A stretch of 64,000 bases of DNA, taken from the NCBI GenBank assembly GCA_039000515.1, contig JBCFYV010000100.1:32228421-32292420 (forward strand). Reading direction: 5' to 3'. This document shows positions 53,886 through 64,000 of this stretch, piece after piece (within the stretch, counting starts at the first letter, position 1; each line of letters starts with the position of its first letter). The stretch comes from Timema cristinae (Eukaryota > Arthropoda > Insecta > Phasmatodea > Timematidae). Both the position numbers and the translations under genes were made by a program. Below the pieces are notes generated by a model that was not told the origin of the DNA, ran no database searches, and saw nothing but the letters and a program-made list of their open reading frames with translations.

Positions 53886-54163
53886 ATTGTGGGTGACCTG
53901 GCGGTCTAGGGGTAAGGTGTCAGACTTCTGTGCTGGCGGCCGGGGTTCGATCCTCGTCCCGGCACAGATTTATCTGATTACCAAACCCTTCCTTCACCTC
54001 TGACAAGACGTCTTGTGAATGTGGGGAATGCCAGGCCACCACCGTGGTTCGGATTCCACGTTAAACTGTAGTCCTTCATTTCATCTCACAATCACCCTAC
54101 CATTACACATTAGCGTAAGTGCGTATAACCCGAACGGGTAGTAAGACGCGGTGCTAATAACAA
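53886..54163 (+). mobile_element. SINE-A inside the foldback, with 12-bp duplication
   Basis: Full head (ggtgacctggcggtctaggg; ggggttcgatcctcgtcccg), body, 3' module, very short tail (taataacaat). tattaagatcac flanks both sides (53874-53885, 54164-54175). A few extra 5' bases (attgtg) precede the head. Confidence 0.93.
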
Positions 54164-54309
54164 TATTAAGATCACGAGCTATCAGATAACGCGGCTGCCT
54201 TCGACTCGGTAGTTGGCTTCATGCTGCCACTTGTACAATTATTATAATTGTAAGGGATTGCATATTTAAGAATCAAATAACCAAAGCTTTTATTTATGCT
54301 TTTAATGAT

Positions 54310-54500
54310 TAAGAATGACACTGATGACGGAACGATTCCTGGATAGCTCAGTGGTTAGAGCATTGGCGTACTAAGTCAAAGGTCCCGGGTTCTACTCCCG
54401 TGTCCAGGCGTTATATTTCAACTGTCAAACTATGATATCTAGATGGAGTAATCCTCACTAAAAGCACAAATAATAGCTTTGGCTATTTGATTCCTAAAGA
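54310..54500 (+). mobile_element. SINE-C right arm, best tRNA-like block
   Basis: 54337-54408 folds by eye as a cloverleaf: acceptor CCTGGA/TCCAGG, D-arm GCTC/GAGC, anticodon stem TTGGC/GTCAA with loop GTACTAA, T-arm CCGGG/CCCG. The T-loop is TTCTACT rather than TTCRANT, and the acceptor is 6 bp with no CCA. I read it as a tRNA-derived repeat, not a working gene, because the same block recurs in all SINE-C copies. The family 3' part (atcctcactaaaagcacaaa, atagctttggctatttg) follows. Confidence 0.8.
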
Positions 54501-54544
54501 ATAGGTCAATAAATACATTATGATCTATATAGTTTATTATTTTA

Positions 54545-54790
54545 CTGCTTGCGTCTTTGGGCACGTGAGATAGGGCATAGCCTAGTATGGTCTGGTTTAC
54601 CAATTAACGGGTAGGTCAGGGCTCAAGCCCTTGCTGGATGTATTAAAAATAGTATTTTCTAAACTATTTTCCACTTTTCCTTCACAACAATGTGGATATA
54701 TTTTACTTTAAATTATATCTTACTCATTACTAAAGAATTGGCTTAAACATCCAGATACAATGACTGGGTAGCAATATGAGGTTTATATAC
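54545..54790 (+). mobile_element. SINE-B copy, diverged
   Basis: Head gggcacgtgagatagggcat, B-box cagggctcaagcccttgctg, body ttttccacttttccttcaca, 3' module worn (tgactgggtagcaatatgag). TA-rich run follows. Confidence 0.65.
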
Positions 54791-54860
54791 AGTATATACA
54801 TATATATATATATACTCGTGTATGTATATAGTATGTATATATACGGTGTATACATGTAAT
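54791..54860. repeat. TA/GTATAT simple repeat
   Basis: Mixed TA, CATATA and GTATAT words. Confidence 0.8.
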
Positions 54861-55182
54861 TAAAAGTATTTATACAAGTCTATGTATAAATCCTACCAAC
54901 CGTATATTTAACTAACTTTATTCGCTAATACATTTAAAACAATGTTTTTAAACGACTTAATCTAAGTAATAAGGATTAGGAGAGTAGATGAGGACGAATA
55001 CACAAGGATTAGCTTGTTAAGAGAGTGGGAATATCGCAAGTGGGAAAGCAACCTCAAGGCAAAAAACAAAAGTTTGTGAGAATGTATTAATTTGTTTTGA
55101 CAAAATGCGATGTTATATAAATTGATAAATTGTCATTTGGTTTTTAATTTGGATAAGCTATGAGACAAATTTGTGAATTATC
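54861..55182. other. AT-rich spacer
   Basis: Contains the word atgagacaaatttgtgaatt (55161-55180), which is repeated in inverse at 58168-58187. Confidence 0.4.
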
Positions 55183-55470
55183 ATATTATTAGCACCGCGT
55201 CTTACTACCCGTTCAGGTCATACGCTCTTACGCTAATGTGTAGTGGTAGGGTGATTGTGAGATGAAATGGAGGACCTACAGTTTAACGTGGGATCCGAAC
55301 CACGCTGGAGGCCTGGAATTCCACACATTCACAAGTTGTGATTAATACACGTCTTGTCAGAGGTGAGGGAAGGGTCTGGCGATCAGATAAATATTTGCCG
55401 AGACCGAGGATTGAACCCCGGACCCCCAGCACAGAAGTCTGACACCTTATCCTTAGACCAGTGGCTTACC
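55183..55470 (-). mobile_element. SINE-A, full length, with 12-bp duplication
   Basis: Tail, agcaccgcgtcttactaccc, body, head ending agaccagtggcttacc. ttgtgaattatc (55171-55182) and ttgtgaactatc (55471-55482) form the duplication, one mismatch. Confidence 0.9.
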
Positions 55471-55482
55471 TTGTGAACTATC

Positions 55483-56111
55483 CTAAAGTTTGATCATATT
55501 AGAATGATACTTACAGCTTTTCACAAATATATTAGGATCATTTTAACTCTGTACACATACAATACATACTTTATTGATCCACTGATGCCTAGCTTGTATT
55601 TTATCAACTTAAGATAAATTTTATAATAATATTTTGAGGCAAGCCAAAACTCTTGGTGTAATAAATTTTACTCTGAAGACGTTTTTCATTTACACATTTT
55701 TTCCTTTTCGCTAACCTCACAATTTATGGAACACATAATATATGGCCATTTATAGACGTCTATCTTATATGTTACAAACATGTAAAAGATAAAATAATTC
55801 AAAACATAAACTACATTAATATAAATCATGATAAAATAAACTGAAAAATAAAATAGTATTCCTTATTTCAACTATCTTTAATATCCCAAAACAAATATTT
55901 AGTTTCTTATAGCAAAAGAGTGTCCACAAAAAATAATAATGGATTATTGCGTCTGCATTATTTTAACATACGTATTTAGTTAAAGTGTTTAATTTTTACA
56001 ATCTCATTTTTATATGATATTTTAAGTTAACTAATAAATAAGTTTAAAGTATCTAATTAATTATCGAAATTTATTTGAGAGTTTTGTTGCATAAATAAAT
56101 TTTAGAAATAA
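55483..56111. other. AT-rich, nothing recognised
   Basis: No feature recognised. Confidence 0.4.
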
Positions 56112-56334
56112 AAGTGACCTTATTGTGTCAGATTATGTAAGACTGGCCTGCTGAAAATGGGTAGATTTGGGTTCAAATCCCATTTGTATCTACTAATGGT
56201 GTTAAAAAAAAATCCCACTTTCCTTGCCCGCAAATGCAGGTAAATTACCTCTAAAATGCTTCCTTCCTCATTATAGTAGTTTCCATTATGTGTTCAACCC
56301 GAACGGTTAGTAAGACGTGGTGATAATAAAAAAT
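56112..56334 (+). mobile_element. SINE-B copy
   Basis: Head worn, B-box tttgggttcaaatcccattt, body ttgcccgcaaatgcaggtaa, 3' module aacccgaacggttagtaaga then cgtggtgataataaaaa. Confidence 0.78.
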
Positions 56335-56488
56335 AACACATAACTTGGTAGGATCGTTGAGGTTTATTTGGATATTCACTTTCTGTTTAAATTGATAAAT
56401 TTGTTATCAGAGGTCCTTATTTTAGAAGAAAGGTAGCTTATTCTATTGTTTACAAATTATATTATACTAAAAATTAGAAGTTTTTTTT
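56335..56488. other. AT-rich spacer
   Basis: No feature recognised. Confidence 0.3.
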
Positions 56489-56670
56489 TTGCTTCGTCTT
56501 TCTATCGGTTCGGGCTATCTGCAAGTTTACTTTCATGAGCTGAATAAGAGAAAGCTAGGATGTCGAGGAAGTGTACCATCACTTGCGTGGACAACCATTT
56601 AAGGAATAAACTCACACTCAGTACACTGATATGGGGTTCAAACACCAACACTCCACCATCAGCCACCCAA
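56489..56670 (-). mobile_element. SINE-B copy, diverged
   Basis: 3' module gcttcgtctttctatcggtt then cgggctatctgc; body aagtgtaccatcacttgcgt; head side ggggttcaaacaccaacact. A 99-codon plus frame (56631-56930) begins inside this head and is not a gene. Confidence 0.7.
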
Positions 56671-57525
56671 AACAAATGTGGTTAATACCGTCTCCACCAT
56701 CGAAGGTAAAGTACATCCACGCATACGGTATTTCAATTGTTAATATTGGTAGTAATCGTAAAAATAAGGAAAACATGTATCCGCGTTTTATTAAAAACGT
56801 TAGAAAAAAAAATCATCAACATTATCTATTTCAATCTAACTTTTTGTTGTTGTCGCGTCTTCAATCATTGTATGAACGTAAAATGAATTCCCAGACGATG
56901 GTGAGTGTTTTCATTTCTAACATAAAATGACGCCACCCTTCTTACTGAGACTTTTCGAAAAGAGTTCACCCCTAAAATTCTTCTTATAGAAGAGTTTCTC
57001 CCTTTCTACCAACCATTTCAAGTCGCACAAAAAAGGGGTGAGGAGGGACATACAATTTCTCATTTCACGTATACAAAGTTTTGTATTTTTTTTTTTTTCA
57101 CTCGCCTTTCTTTTTGTATTCTACCTTTTCTTTTATTACTAAGCTGCGACCCAGAGCGCTACGGTGCGTGCTTGAATATTTGAGATTTATGTTACACGGA
57201 AATTACACCACAAAAGAAGGTGAGTTAGTTTGAATTGTGCAGGTATGAAACTTGATGAAATTTATCATTCATTTCCAGGAAATGAAACCACAAAACAGAA
57301 TTTAGATTGTACTTATTTTATAACTGTATACCCACATACTGTATATTGGAACCAAAATAAAATTGAAGGCTTCGAACACATAACACATTTTTTTTTATTT
57401 CTCTTGATATTGATTACATATATATTATTCATATTGAATTATTTTTCAAATTTTACAGTTGTCAAACATGAGATGTGATGAATGAATATGATATGAAATT
57501 ATTTCTAGAAAAATCGGTAAGATCT
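56671..57525. other. Mixed composition, nothing definite
   Basis: 56940-57180 is GC-richer with a long T-run (57087-57099). An 82-codon plus frame (57230-57478) ends in a hydrophobic stretch (FFLFLLILITYILFIL) but has no support as an exon and is AT-driven. Confidence 0.35.
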
Positions 57526-57782
57526 GCTTTGGTGGATGCATGGTCTAAGACGCCACTTTTATTTTAGACTAGAATCACGATGACAGGAAGAACAAGGTTT
57601 GAACCCCGGTCAGGTGTTCTGACGGTAGATTTTTCAAAATGGCTTTCTACATTACCTACGTTCAAATAAGGGTACACTTCCTCTATATTCAACTTTCCTC
57701 ATCTCTAACTCAAGAGAGCAATTAATACGTATAAGTATAACCCGAATACGTAGGTAGTAAGACGTGATGATAAAAAAAAAAC
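57526..57782 (+). mobile_element. SINE-B, nearly full length
   Basis: Head tgctttggtggatgcatggt, ctaagacgccac; B-box aaggtttgaaccccggtcag; body tacacttcctctatattcaa; 3' module cccgaatacgtaggtagtaa then gacgtgatgat and an A tail. Confidence 0.85.
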
Positions 57783-58138
57783 TATCCAGAGAGTATTCTC
57801 AACCATTTAAAGAGTTTGCAACAGACCTTTGGCCTTCCAGTATATTTGGGATATTATTAAACCAGAAATTGTGAACATAGCACGAGTACTAATGAAGAGA
57901 AAAAAGGAAAATTAAAAGTGAGATTTGCAGTGAGTTGAACCAAACACAGCGCAAGTTTTGGGATTCCCGGTGGATTGCAATCGAATTACGGAATAAAGTA
58001 TATACATGTTAGCCAATGAACAAGAATTTTGGAACAGCTTGTAATCCCATTCAACACTTAATCTCTAACCTAACCTAACCTAACCTCAATTTTCCATTTT
58101 GAACAGGGTCATCATGAATTTAAATTTTACTTCAAAAT
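57783..58138. other. AT-rich with (AACCT)4
   Basis: 58065-58086 holds ctaacctaacctaacctaac, a short interstitial TTAGG-type run in reverse orientation. No other feature. Confidence 0.5.
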
Positions 58139-58198
58139 TCGTGTAATAAGACGTGGTGCTAATAATATGATAATTCACAAATTTGTCTCATAACTTAC
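58139..58198 (+). repeat. SINE 3' tail with flank duplicated in inverse from 55.2 kb
   Basis: gtaataagacgtggtgctaa then taatatgataattcacaaat and ttgtctcata. Its complement matches 55155-55205, i.e. both the SINE-A tail and about 30 bp of unique-looking flank. The rest of the SINE is absent. Confidence 0.7.
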
Positions 58199-58205
58199 CT
58201 CTGAT

Positions 58206-58505
58206 GAGTTGTTCCGCAATTCATTTACACCCGTATTAGTTGTTACGCAATTCGTGTTCACCCGTATTAGTTGTTACGCAATTCGTGTACACCCGTATTA
58301 GTTGTTACGCAATTCGTGTACACCCGTATTAGTTGTTACGCAATTCGTGTACACCCGTATTAGTTGTTATACAATTCGTGTACACCCGTATTAGTTGTTA
58401 CGCAATTCATGTACACCCGTATTAGTTGTTCCGCAATTCGTGTGCACCCGTATTAGTTGTTCAGCAATTCGTGTGCACGTTGTTGTTCAGCATTCGTGTG
58501 CACCG
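58206..58505 (+). repeat. 31-bp minisatellite, about 9.5 copies
   Basis: Unit: ttgttacgcaattcgtgtac followed by acccgtattag. Units abut with no spacer. Middle units are identical; the edges vary (ttgttccgc, ttgttcagc). An 83-codon frame at 58395-58646 is a by-product. Confidence 0.95.
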
Positions 58506-59590
58506 TCCGGCGATGGTCTAGTCTCGGAAAACAAACTAGTTTGTCATCAAAGCAATGGTGAGGAAAGCAGTGATCAGATATTCTGCAGGATAAATGCACT
58601 AATAAAGAGTATTCTTTTTTGTTTCAGTCCCACCAAACATCGATGATTACAGCTCAGCGATGATCAAGCAGCGAGGATGCCTCATAAGCGTACTCTAAAG
58701 AACGTTCAACCACCGAAATGGGTATTTATTAAATGTATCTACATAATGTATCTAATGTCTTACCACTACTAAAAATAGTAAATATAAATATAATATTACA
58801 ATAACGTATATAATGCACAGACAAATATAGCTAGTCAAGACAATTTAAAACAAAAACTGATAAAACAAAAACAATTTTCACTCCCATTTTTCTCACAAAT
58901 TTCTTATATTTAATCTTGAACTATAGGTAATTATTAAAATAATGATTATATATGGTTAGATATATATTTGTAAATAAATAAAGATATATTTATATTTTGC
59001 ATATATAATACAAAATAAATACAATATTAAACTTTTATTTATGTTCATAGGTTTTATAAATAAAATAACATTCATAACATTATGTTCTAAATTTTTTTAC
59101 TGTTTTATTCAAATAATACATTCTATTGCTATTTTTTACAACGTAATATCTCTGTAATGATATGTATTTTTATTACGAAAATTTTTAAATATATATGTTT
59201 GTCTTATTTATTTCTCCCTGGGGGTCTTTCTTAAGTCACAATGAATTTTAAGACAATTTTTTTATAACTGTGAATATTCTTTAAGTTCTCCACCAAATTC
59301 ATAAATACATGCAAATAAAAAATAAGGTATCGTGTTGATGGTAGCATATTTGTTTACGAGTTGTCAGCCATGAAGTCGTCATTCGGGTGACAAACCTTTT
59401 TATATGATACCAAGTTTTATTGCGTTGAAGAGACCGAAAATAACATTTGATGAGCTCGGGTCCTGTGGTGCCAACCAGACTAACAATCTGTTTATTGGGA
59501 CGTGAAAACTAATAAGCTTTGGATGATTTGGTAGTTAAACCGCATCCCTTGCCTTGGAACTCATAAATAATGTAGAACATTGTGCAATTA
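58506..59590. other. AT-rich, nothing recognised
   Basis: 58506-58720 is GC-moderate, with 'cagcgatgatcaagcagcga'; no frame or family identified. The rest is AT-rich. Confidence 0.4.
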
Positions 59591-60086
59591 TCTATACTTA
59601 TAAAATAACATGTCCTGATTGATTGACTGACTGACTGACTGATGATTCATCATCGCCGAGCGCAAACTATCAAGGCTACAAGCATAAAATTCGGACTGTA
59701 TATTCATTTTGTTATGTAGGCACCCACTAAGAAAGGATTTTAGAAAATTCCACCCCAAAGGGGTCAAAATAGGGGATGATAATATGTATGATAATATGTA
59801 TGAAAGTCCGTCATTTTGAAAGTTACATAAATAAAATTTTGTATTTCGGTTATTGACGTAAAACAAATAAATACTTGTTTCAGGAATTTTGGAAATTTTA
59901 TTTAATAAGGGATGAAAAAGGGGGTGAAAGTTTCTATCGGACTTGCATTATTTTTGATCTGAGGTCAAGTTATGGTCATCAACGTAACGTAATATTTTAA
60001 ATTAATCTGTAAATACATATGTATATTTTCGTATTTGTATATAATCAACTTCCACGCGAGCAAAGCCGCGGGCAACAGCTATCTAG
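59591..60086 (+). mobile_element. Non-autonomous Helitron, copy 2
   Basis: Starts TCTATACTTATAAAATAACA after an A (59590); ends ...CGCGAGCAAAGCCGCG hairpin, ggcaacagctatCTAG, followed by T (60087). 496 bp, nearly identical to 10126-10608 in the opposite orientation. It abuts repeat H directly. A 92-codon minus frame (59588-59866) spans it and is incidental. Confidence 0.9.
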
Positions 60087-60405
60087 TACTACTATAAAGC
60101 AACATGGCTGACTCACTCACTCATTGACATTAATATTTAACCACTTCCAGATGAGCTATAAACTTTAAATTTGGCAAACTTTAGCTTCTAGCCTGTAACC
60201 GACGTGAAAATTCCAAAAAGTCAAAAATTTTAATTTCTAATCCCTGAAAAAATTTTTAAATTGTGGAGCAACTTTAAAGTTGGTGCGGACCTTTCTTTGG
60301 AGGCCTCTTGTGGCTAAAAGGTAAGACCTATTAAAAAACAGCTCTGGAATTACATTAGTTTACATCCTCATAAGGCAAAGCAAGCAATTAATATACAACC
60401 GATTA
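60087..60405 (+). mobile_element. Repeat H copy 2, adjacent to the Helitron
   Basis: tactactataaagcaacatg, a TCAC run, gacattaatatttaaccact, taaatttggcaaactttagc, gtggagcaactttaaagttg, ggaggcctcttgtggctaaa follow copy 1 (43536). A middle segment present in copy 1 (about 43790-43915) is deleted here. Confidence 0.7.
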
Positions 60406-60859
60406 CCGTGGCCAGAATGTAGTTACGCAACATATTACATGTTTCAAGACCTGTTTTGTATCTGTTAATAAATTAATCAGCAGATTAATGAAATGTTAAA
60501 TTATTAATGTGGAATCATGACGTCAGTTCAGCTGGCCAAAATTAAGTCATAACTTTTCTAACATGATTATTATACTGTATTTTAATAAGACCAAAGACAA
60601 AAAAAATGGGGGGGAAGCTGGGGGAGGGGAAGGTTGATTGTACGAAAGTTTCGCAAGGGTTTACTGGTATTAATAAAATACTGATTTTTTATATCTGTCT
60701 AATCTATCCTTTCATAAACCACTGGCCATTCGGCCATCTGTAGCTGGTAATCTACTCATTTCTTTAGCTGGTTAGTGTTGCCCTCACAATATGTTAGAAA
60801 TCCCATGTACTAGAGGAATTAAGAGAGTTTGGTGGTTATCCACTGCCGTCCACAATGAA
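60406..60859. other. AT-rich, nothing recognised
   Basis: A G-rich run (tgggggggaagctgggggag) is at about 60606-60626. At 60720-60780 a weak SINE-like word occurs. No call. Confidence 0.35.
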
Positions 60860-61080
60860 TTTCTATGAGCGGTTGTGAAAGGGCTTACCAATTTTGTTGG
60901 AAAGTATTTTCACATACCTTCCAGTGATCTTTTACATGTCACAATCGACATGGGACCGACTGCTTTACTTCCCCTCCGAAGGAAGTTGTGCTACGTATTT
61001 TAATCACTCAAGAAAACTCCGTTGACCTTGTCCAGGTTTGAACCCAAGAACATTGAGTCCTGAGGTGAGCACTTTACATA
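60860..61080 (-). mobile_element. Repeat F copy 2, tRNA-like end
   Basis: gtattttcacataccttcca, gatcttttacatgtcacaat, cgacatgggaccgactg, acttcccctccgaaggaagt match 36790-37010. Minus-strand end has gtaaagtgctcacctcagga and B-box cttgggttcaaacctgg. Confidence 0.75.
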
Positions 61081-61105
61081 CGACATAAATGAAACATGTC
61101 AGTGT

Positions 61106-61356
61106 AAGGTCGGTGACAGACTTATGTTTTGGTCGCGTCTCAGTTGCTGCGACACAAATGCTACGACCAGGTTACTCTAGTGTATTGCATTGTTTCATGT
61201 GAGAGGGGCACGAATGCTGCAACAGATTTGAAAACGTCGATGTGAGCGTTTCTTGGGCGTTGCGACCCGTCTCATATGAATCAATGCAATACACTAGAGC
61301 GACCTGGTCGCGGTGTTTATGTCGCAGTGAACAAAACGTCAGTCTGTCACTGGCCT
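61106..61356. mobile_element. MITE of 251 bp, mostly palindromic
   Basis: Left aaggtcggtgacagacttat, gttttggtcgcg; right end complement caggccagtgacagactgac, gttttgttcactg. Inner words actctagtgtattgcattg and its complement extend pairing almost to the centre. CAGG-type start fits hAT-like MITEs, which is an inference. Flanks give no clear duplication. Confidence 0.8.
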
Positions 61357-61755
61357 GATACCGCCCTCACACTCTCGAGTGTGTTGTTAATAGAGACTCA
61401 CTAATATAGTATGAACAGTAGTATGAACATTTCTAGGGGGAAGGTCTATCTTTATCCATGGTTACAGAATACAGGATGTCAGTAATATAGATTATAGGGC
61501 TCGTCCGTTTGACTAGGGAATGTTAACCGGGACGATGGGACCTAACAGGGCTTCAGGCCAAGGAGTCACAAGAGAGAGAGGAGGCGTAATTCGACCACTT
61601 ATCACACCGAATGTACAGTCTCGGTCGAAAATAAGTGTAAACCACAATATGTCTTATTTTAAACCCGCACGGAAAATGTATTTACAGTAGGCCGCGTTTG
61701 GCGTTCTTAAAGTTTGTTAAAATTACCCATACATTCGTAAATCAATTTTTCAAAC
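61357..61755. other. GC-richer island, nothing definite
   Basis: 61490-61640 is GC-richer; a phrase at about 61499 resembles 46818. No frame. Confidence 0.35.
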
Positions 61756-62008
61756 ATCTCCGTTGGCCGCATGGTCTAACGCGCTACAGTTGCAGTAGAT
61801 TAGCCTGCCGATTACCGGGAGATTGAGGTTCGAAACTTGGTCAGGTATACTGAGATTTTTTTTCTCCAAAATGGTATTACATTGTTTCCGCGCAAATGCG
61901 GGTAGATTTACTCCATATATAATCTCTCTTATCCATAAACCATAAGTTTAATTATTATATAAGCATATAGCCCCAATGAGTACTAAGGCGTGGTGGCAAA
62001 AATAAACA
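61756..62008 (+). mobile_element. SINE-B, nearly full length
   Basis: Head catctccgttggccgcatgg, tctaacgcgctacagttgca; B-box gaggttcgaaacttggtcag; body cgcgcaaatgcgggtagatt; 3' module ccccaatgagtactaaggcg then tggtggc and an A-rich tail. Confidence 0.87.
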
Positions 62009-62704
62009 TTTTTGTCTTTAAAAAGTTTATTTCTAGCTAAATTGGACTGTAGCATCTCTTATGCACTTATAAATTCATAATTGACGATAGGAACACATTT
62101 TCTGTGATGGTGGGTGTCATTTTAAATTTAAATAAATATTCAGATAAATGTATCTAAACAAGAACTCATCCCTAAACCTCATTTGAAATATATACCTAAA
62201 TGAAATGAACTGAAAACTAGATATCATGTAACCGTTCTTATTCTTTCCTATTCTGACCCTTTAATTTTAATCTCGATTTTTTTCGATTCCCTGTGATGAT
62301 TCTTAAATTTTAATCCTAATTTACAATTTTTAATCCTTTTCCCTGGATTCAATATTAAATTAAAATTATGTTATTGATTCATATATATATTACCTCAAGA
62401 TGTTTGGAATGACTCTCAAATGTATTGATTGTAAAAATAAACTTTGAATAAGTGGCCATGTTTGATCTACGCAAGCTCACTGGAAGACAAAAGGGCATGT
62501 TGAGTACAGTTATAAATGGGTAGTAAAGAAGTGAAACGGCCAAATAACTAATAATGGTACCCAATTAAAATGTATACGATTATGAATACTGGCAAAAATG
62601 AAAGAACTTTTATTTAAATAAATAAATTGTATATTTATTATTATTTCCACATTTTACTAAGAATTCAATTTATGCACATATATTTATTATTATATTATTA
62701 TTAT
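62009..62704. other. AT-rich, nothing recognised
   Basis: 62250-62350 repeats ttttaatcc / cgattttttt-like words irregularly. An ATT run lies at 62637-62704. No gene. Confidence 0.4.
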
Positions 62705-62892
62705 TCTAGGGGTAGAGATGAGGAAGGAAGAATTTTAGAGCTGTTCTACCAGCATTTGAGTGGAAGAAGACTGGGAAACCATTTAGGGAAAAAAATCCTC
62801 AGTAGACCCTACTGGGATTTGAACCTCATTCTCATCGTCATCAGCTGGCCAATATAACAGGAAAGTGACGCCTTTTGGCCATTTGGCCAAGG
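62705..62892 (-). mobile_element. SINE-B copy, 3' module missing
   Basis: Body (accagcatttgagtggaaga, gggaaaccatttagggaaa) and head (gatttgaacctcattctcat, tgacgccttttggccatttg) on the minus strand. Confidence 0.7.
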
Positions 62893-63226
62893 AAGCGTGT
62901 ATATATATAAGTTATTAATTATTATCAATTGGGGTCGGAAGACTTGATTCAGCTTTAGCTGGCTTACATGAATTCTCTCAGAGTTGGTCTGGTGAATTGA
63001 GTTTATTTTGAAATACCACTTCCTGCAGGTAATAGGACATCTTTACTACACTATATATATCAGTATTGAATTTAACTGCTCACTTCTGATTAATGTTGAT
63101 GTGCTTATTTAAAATTCACTTCATCTTATATTATTAAATTTACTTATTTATCTGATAAACATAATGAGCCCTTTAACGTGCTGAATTTAATCTTTTTACT
63201 TTCTCGCTATCTTACAGATAGAAAAT
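62893..63226. other. AT-rich spacer
   Basis: No feature recognised. Confidence 0.35.
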
Positions 63227-64000
63227 TATTGTGATCGTAAAAAAAATTGGACTCGAGATTTTGATGAATCTTGACGTTTAATGACCCCCGAATCCGAAAA
63301 GGTGGTTTTTGAATCTCCGTCTGTCTGTCTGTACCTCCAACTAGAGCTTAAACTATTTTACCGATCAGGCTAAAACTTGGTATCTACGGTTTTGATTACC
63401 TTTCATTTATAAATATTCCAAACAAAATAGCTACTTTCAATATTTCGGCAAAATGACTTTAGGGCTACGTTCTGATTGGTAGATTATAATTTTTTTTATA
63501 ATATCTCCTAAACTATTTGAGATATGAAATTACTTATCGTTACAAATATGTAGATCTCTTTATAATACAAATATTTTATGAAAAGCATAGATTTATAAAA
63601 CCAATAACTTTCAAGCTATATGCAAATATATATATTTTTTAACTTTTCGAAAACTAAAGGTATTGTATTACGACCGTAAATAAAATCTAACCTGAAATGT
63701 TGATGGATGTTGACGTCTCAAGACCCCCCAAACCCCAAAAAGTGGTCTTTGCAATGATGTATGTCTGTGTGTCTGTTTAAACTTAAAATTAAGAGTAGTT
63801 TATTACGATTTTGATTAAAATTTGTATCTAAGCGTTGATTAAGATTATAATTAAACTGTCTATTTTCATTTTCCCAAGAAAATTACTGTTAGAGTACTTT
63901 ACATAATCCGAAATTTCCGTATCGCCGCAACTATTTGAGATGCTAAATAACTTATCATTGCAAAATTGTAGTACTTTTAAAATTAAAAAACTTTTATATG
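63227..64000 (+). repeat. Repeat G, two tandem units of ~435 bp, cut by the window end
   Basis: Unit 1 (63227-63661): attgtgatcgtaaaaaaaat, actcgagattttgatgaatc, ttgacgtttaatgacccccg, tctgtctgtctgtacc, aaactatttgagatatgaaa. Unit 2 (63662-): attacgaccgtaaataaaat, gttgatggatgttgacgtct, aagacccccc, tgtctgtgtgtctg, caactatttgagatgctaaa. Same order and spacing. Another copy is at 40610-40960. Non-coding; class unknown. Confidence 0.7.

Noticed and set aside
54337..54408. Functional tRNA gene
   Set aside because: Folds as a cloverleaf, but the T-loop is off-consensus, the acceptor is short, and the block is part of a repeated family with an upstream leader.
58206..58505. CRISPR-like regular repeats
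   Set aside because: Units abut head-to-tail with no variable spacers, and the window is eukaryotic. It is a minisatellite.

Overview
The window looks like a gene-poor piece of an arthropod nuclear genome, most likely an insect. It is strongly AT-rich. It carries (TTAGG)-type runs (8971-9016 and, reversed, 58065-58086). Its LINE remnants end in a protein tail of the kind very common in insect non-LTR elements (GRPRRRWED followed by a hydrophobic/acidic stretch). No open frame longer than about 115 codons exists, and none of the short ones reads as a cellular gene or a convincing exon. I annotate no functional protein-coding gene, rRNA or intact tRNA.

What fills the window is repeats. Two tRNA-headed SINE families dominate. 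SINE-A has a head beginning GGTGACCTGGTGGTCTAG, a conserved central body and a TAA-repeat tail. SINE-B has a type-II-like tRNA head (TGGCCGCATGGTCTAAGGCG) and a different body. Both end in the same 3' module, CCGAACGGGTAGTAAGACGC followed by a GGTGCTAAT repeat, so they probably share one LINE partner. Target-site duplications of 7-14 bp are visible for many copies. Several copies are nested (A in B at 11.4-12.0 kb and 46.0-46.4 kb, B in B at 30.7-31.1 kb) and several are 5'-truncated. A third tRNA-like family (SINE-C) occurs as inverted pairs and compact palindromes. Three further dispersed families (D, E, F) also carry Pol III-like boxes or RNA-like structure.

DNA transposons are relics or non-autonomous. 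They include a Mutator-like element with TIRs of about 310 bp and a 9-bp duplication (17954-19305), a 614-bp TIR element flanked by TATA (8589-9202), two near-identical Helitron-type elements with TC...CTAG ends (10126-10608 and 59591-60086), a third one nested two deep (49930-50387 inside 49696-50749 inside 49029-50859), a 1.37-kb TIR element that splits a tRNA-like sequence (47046-48410), a decayed mariner/Tc1-type transposase tail (19508-19705), and several MITEs. LINE remnants lie at 7.9-8.2, 24.7-25.15, 27.7-28.1, 32.2-32.9 and 45.0-45.3 kb.

Tandem and low-complexity DNA includes a ~125-bp array (350-770), a degenerate ~135-200-bp satellite interrupted by a 465-bp palindrome (6480-7610), a pyrimidine-rich TTTTACC-like tract (35520-36130), a 31-bp minisatellite (58206-58505) and two tandem units of a longer repeat at the right edge. 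No gene network is present. The biology here is layered retrotransposition and DNA transposition, whose order can be read from the nesting.
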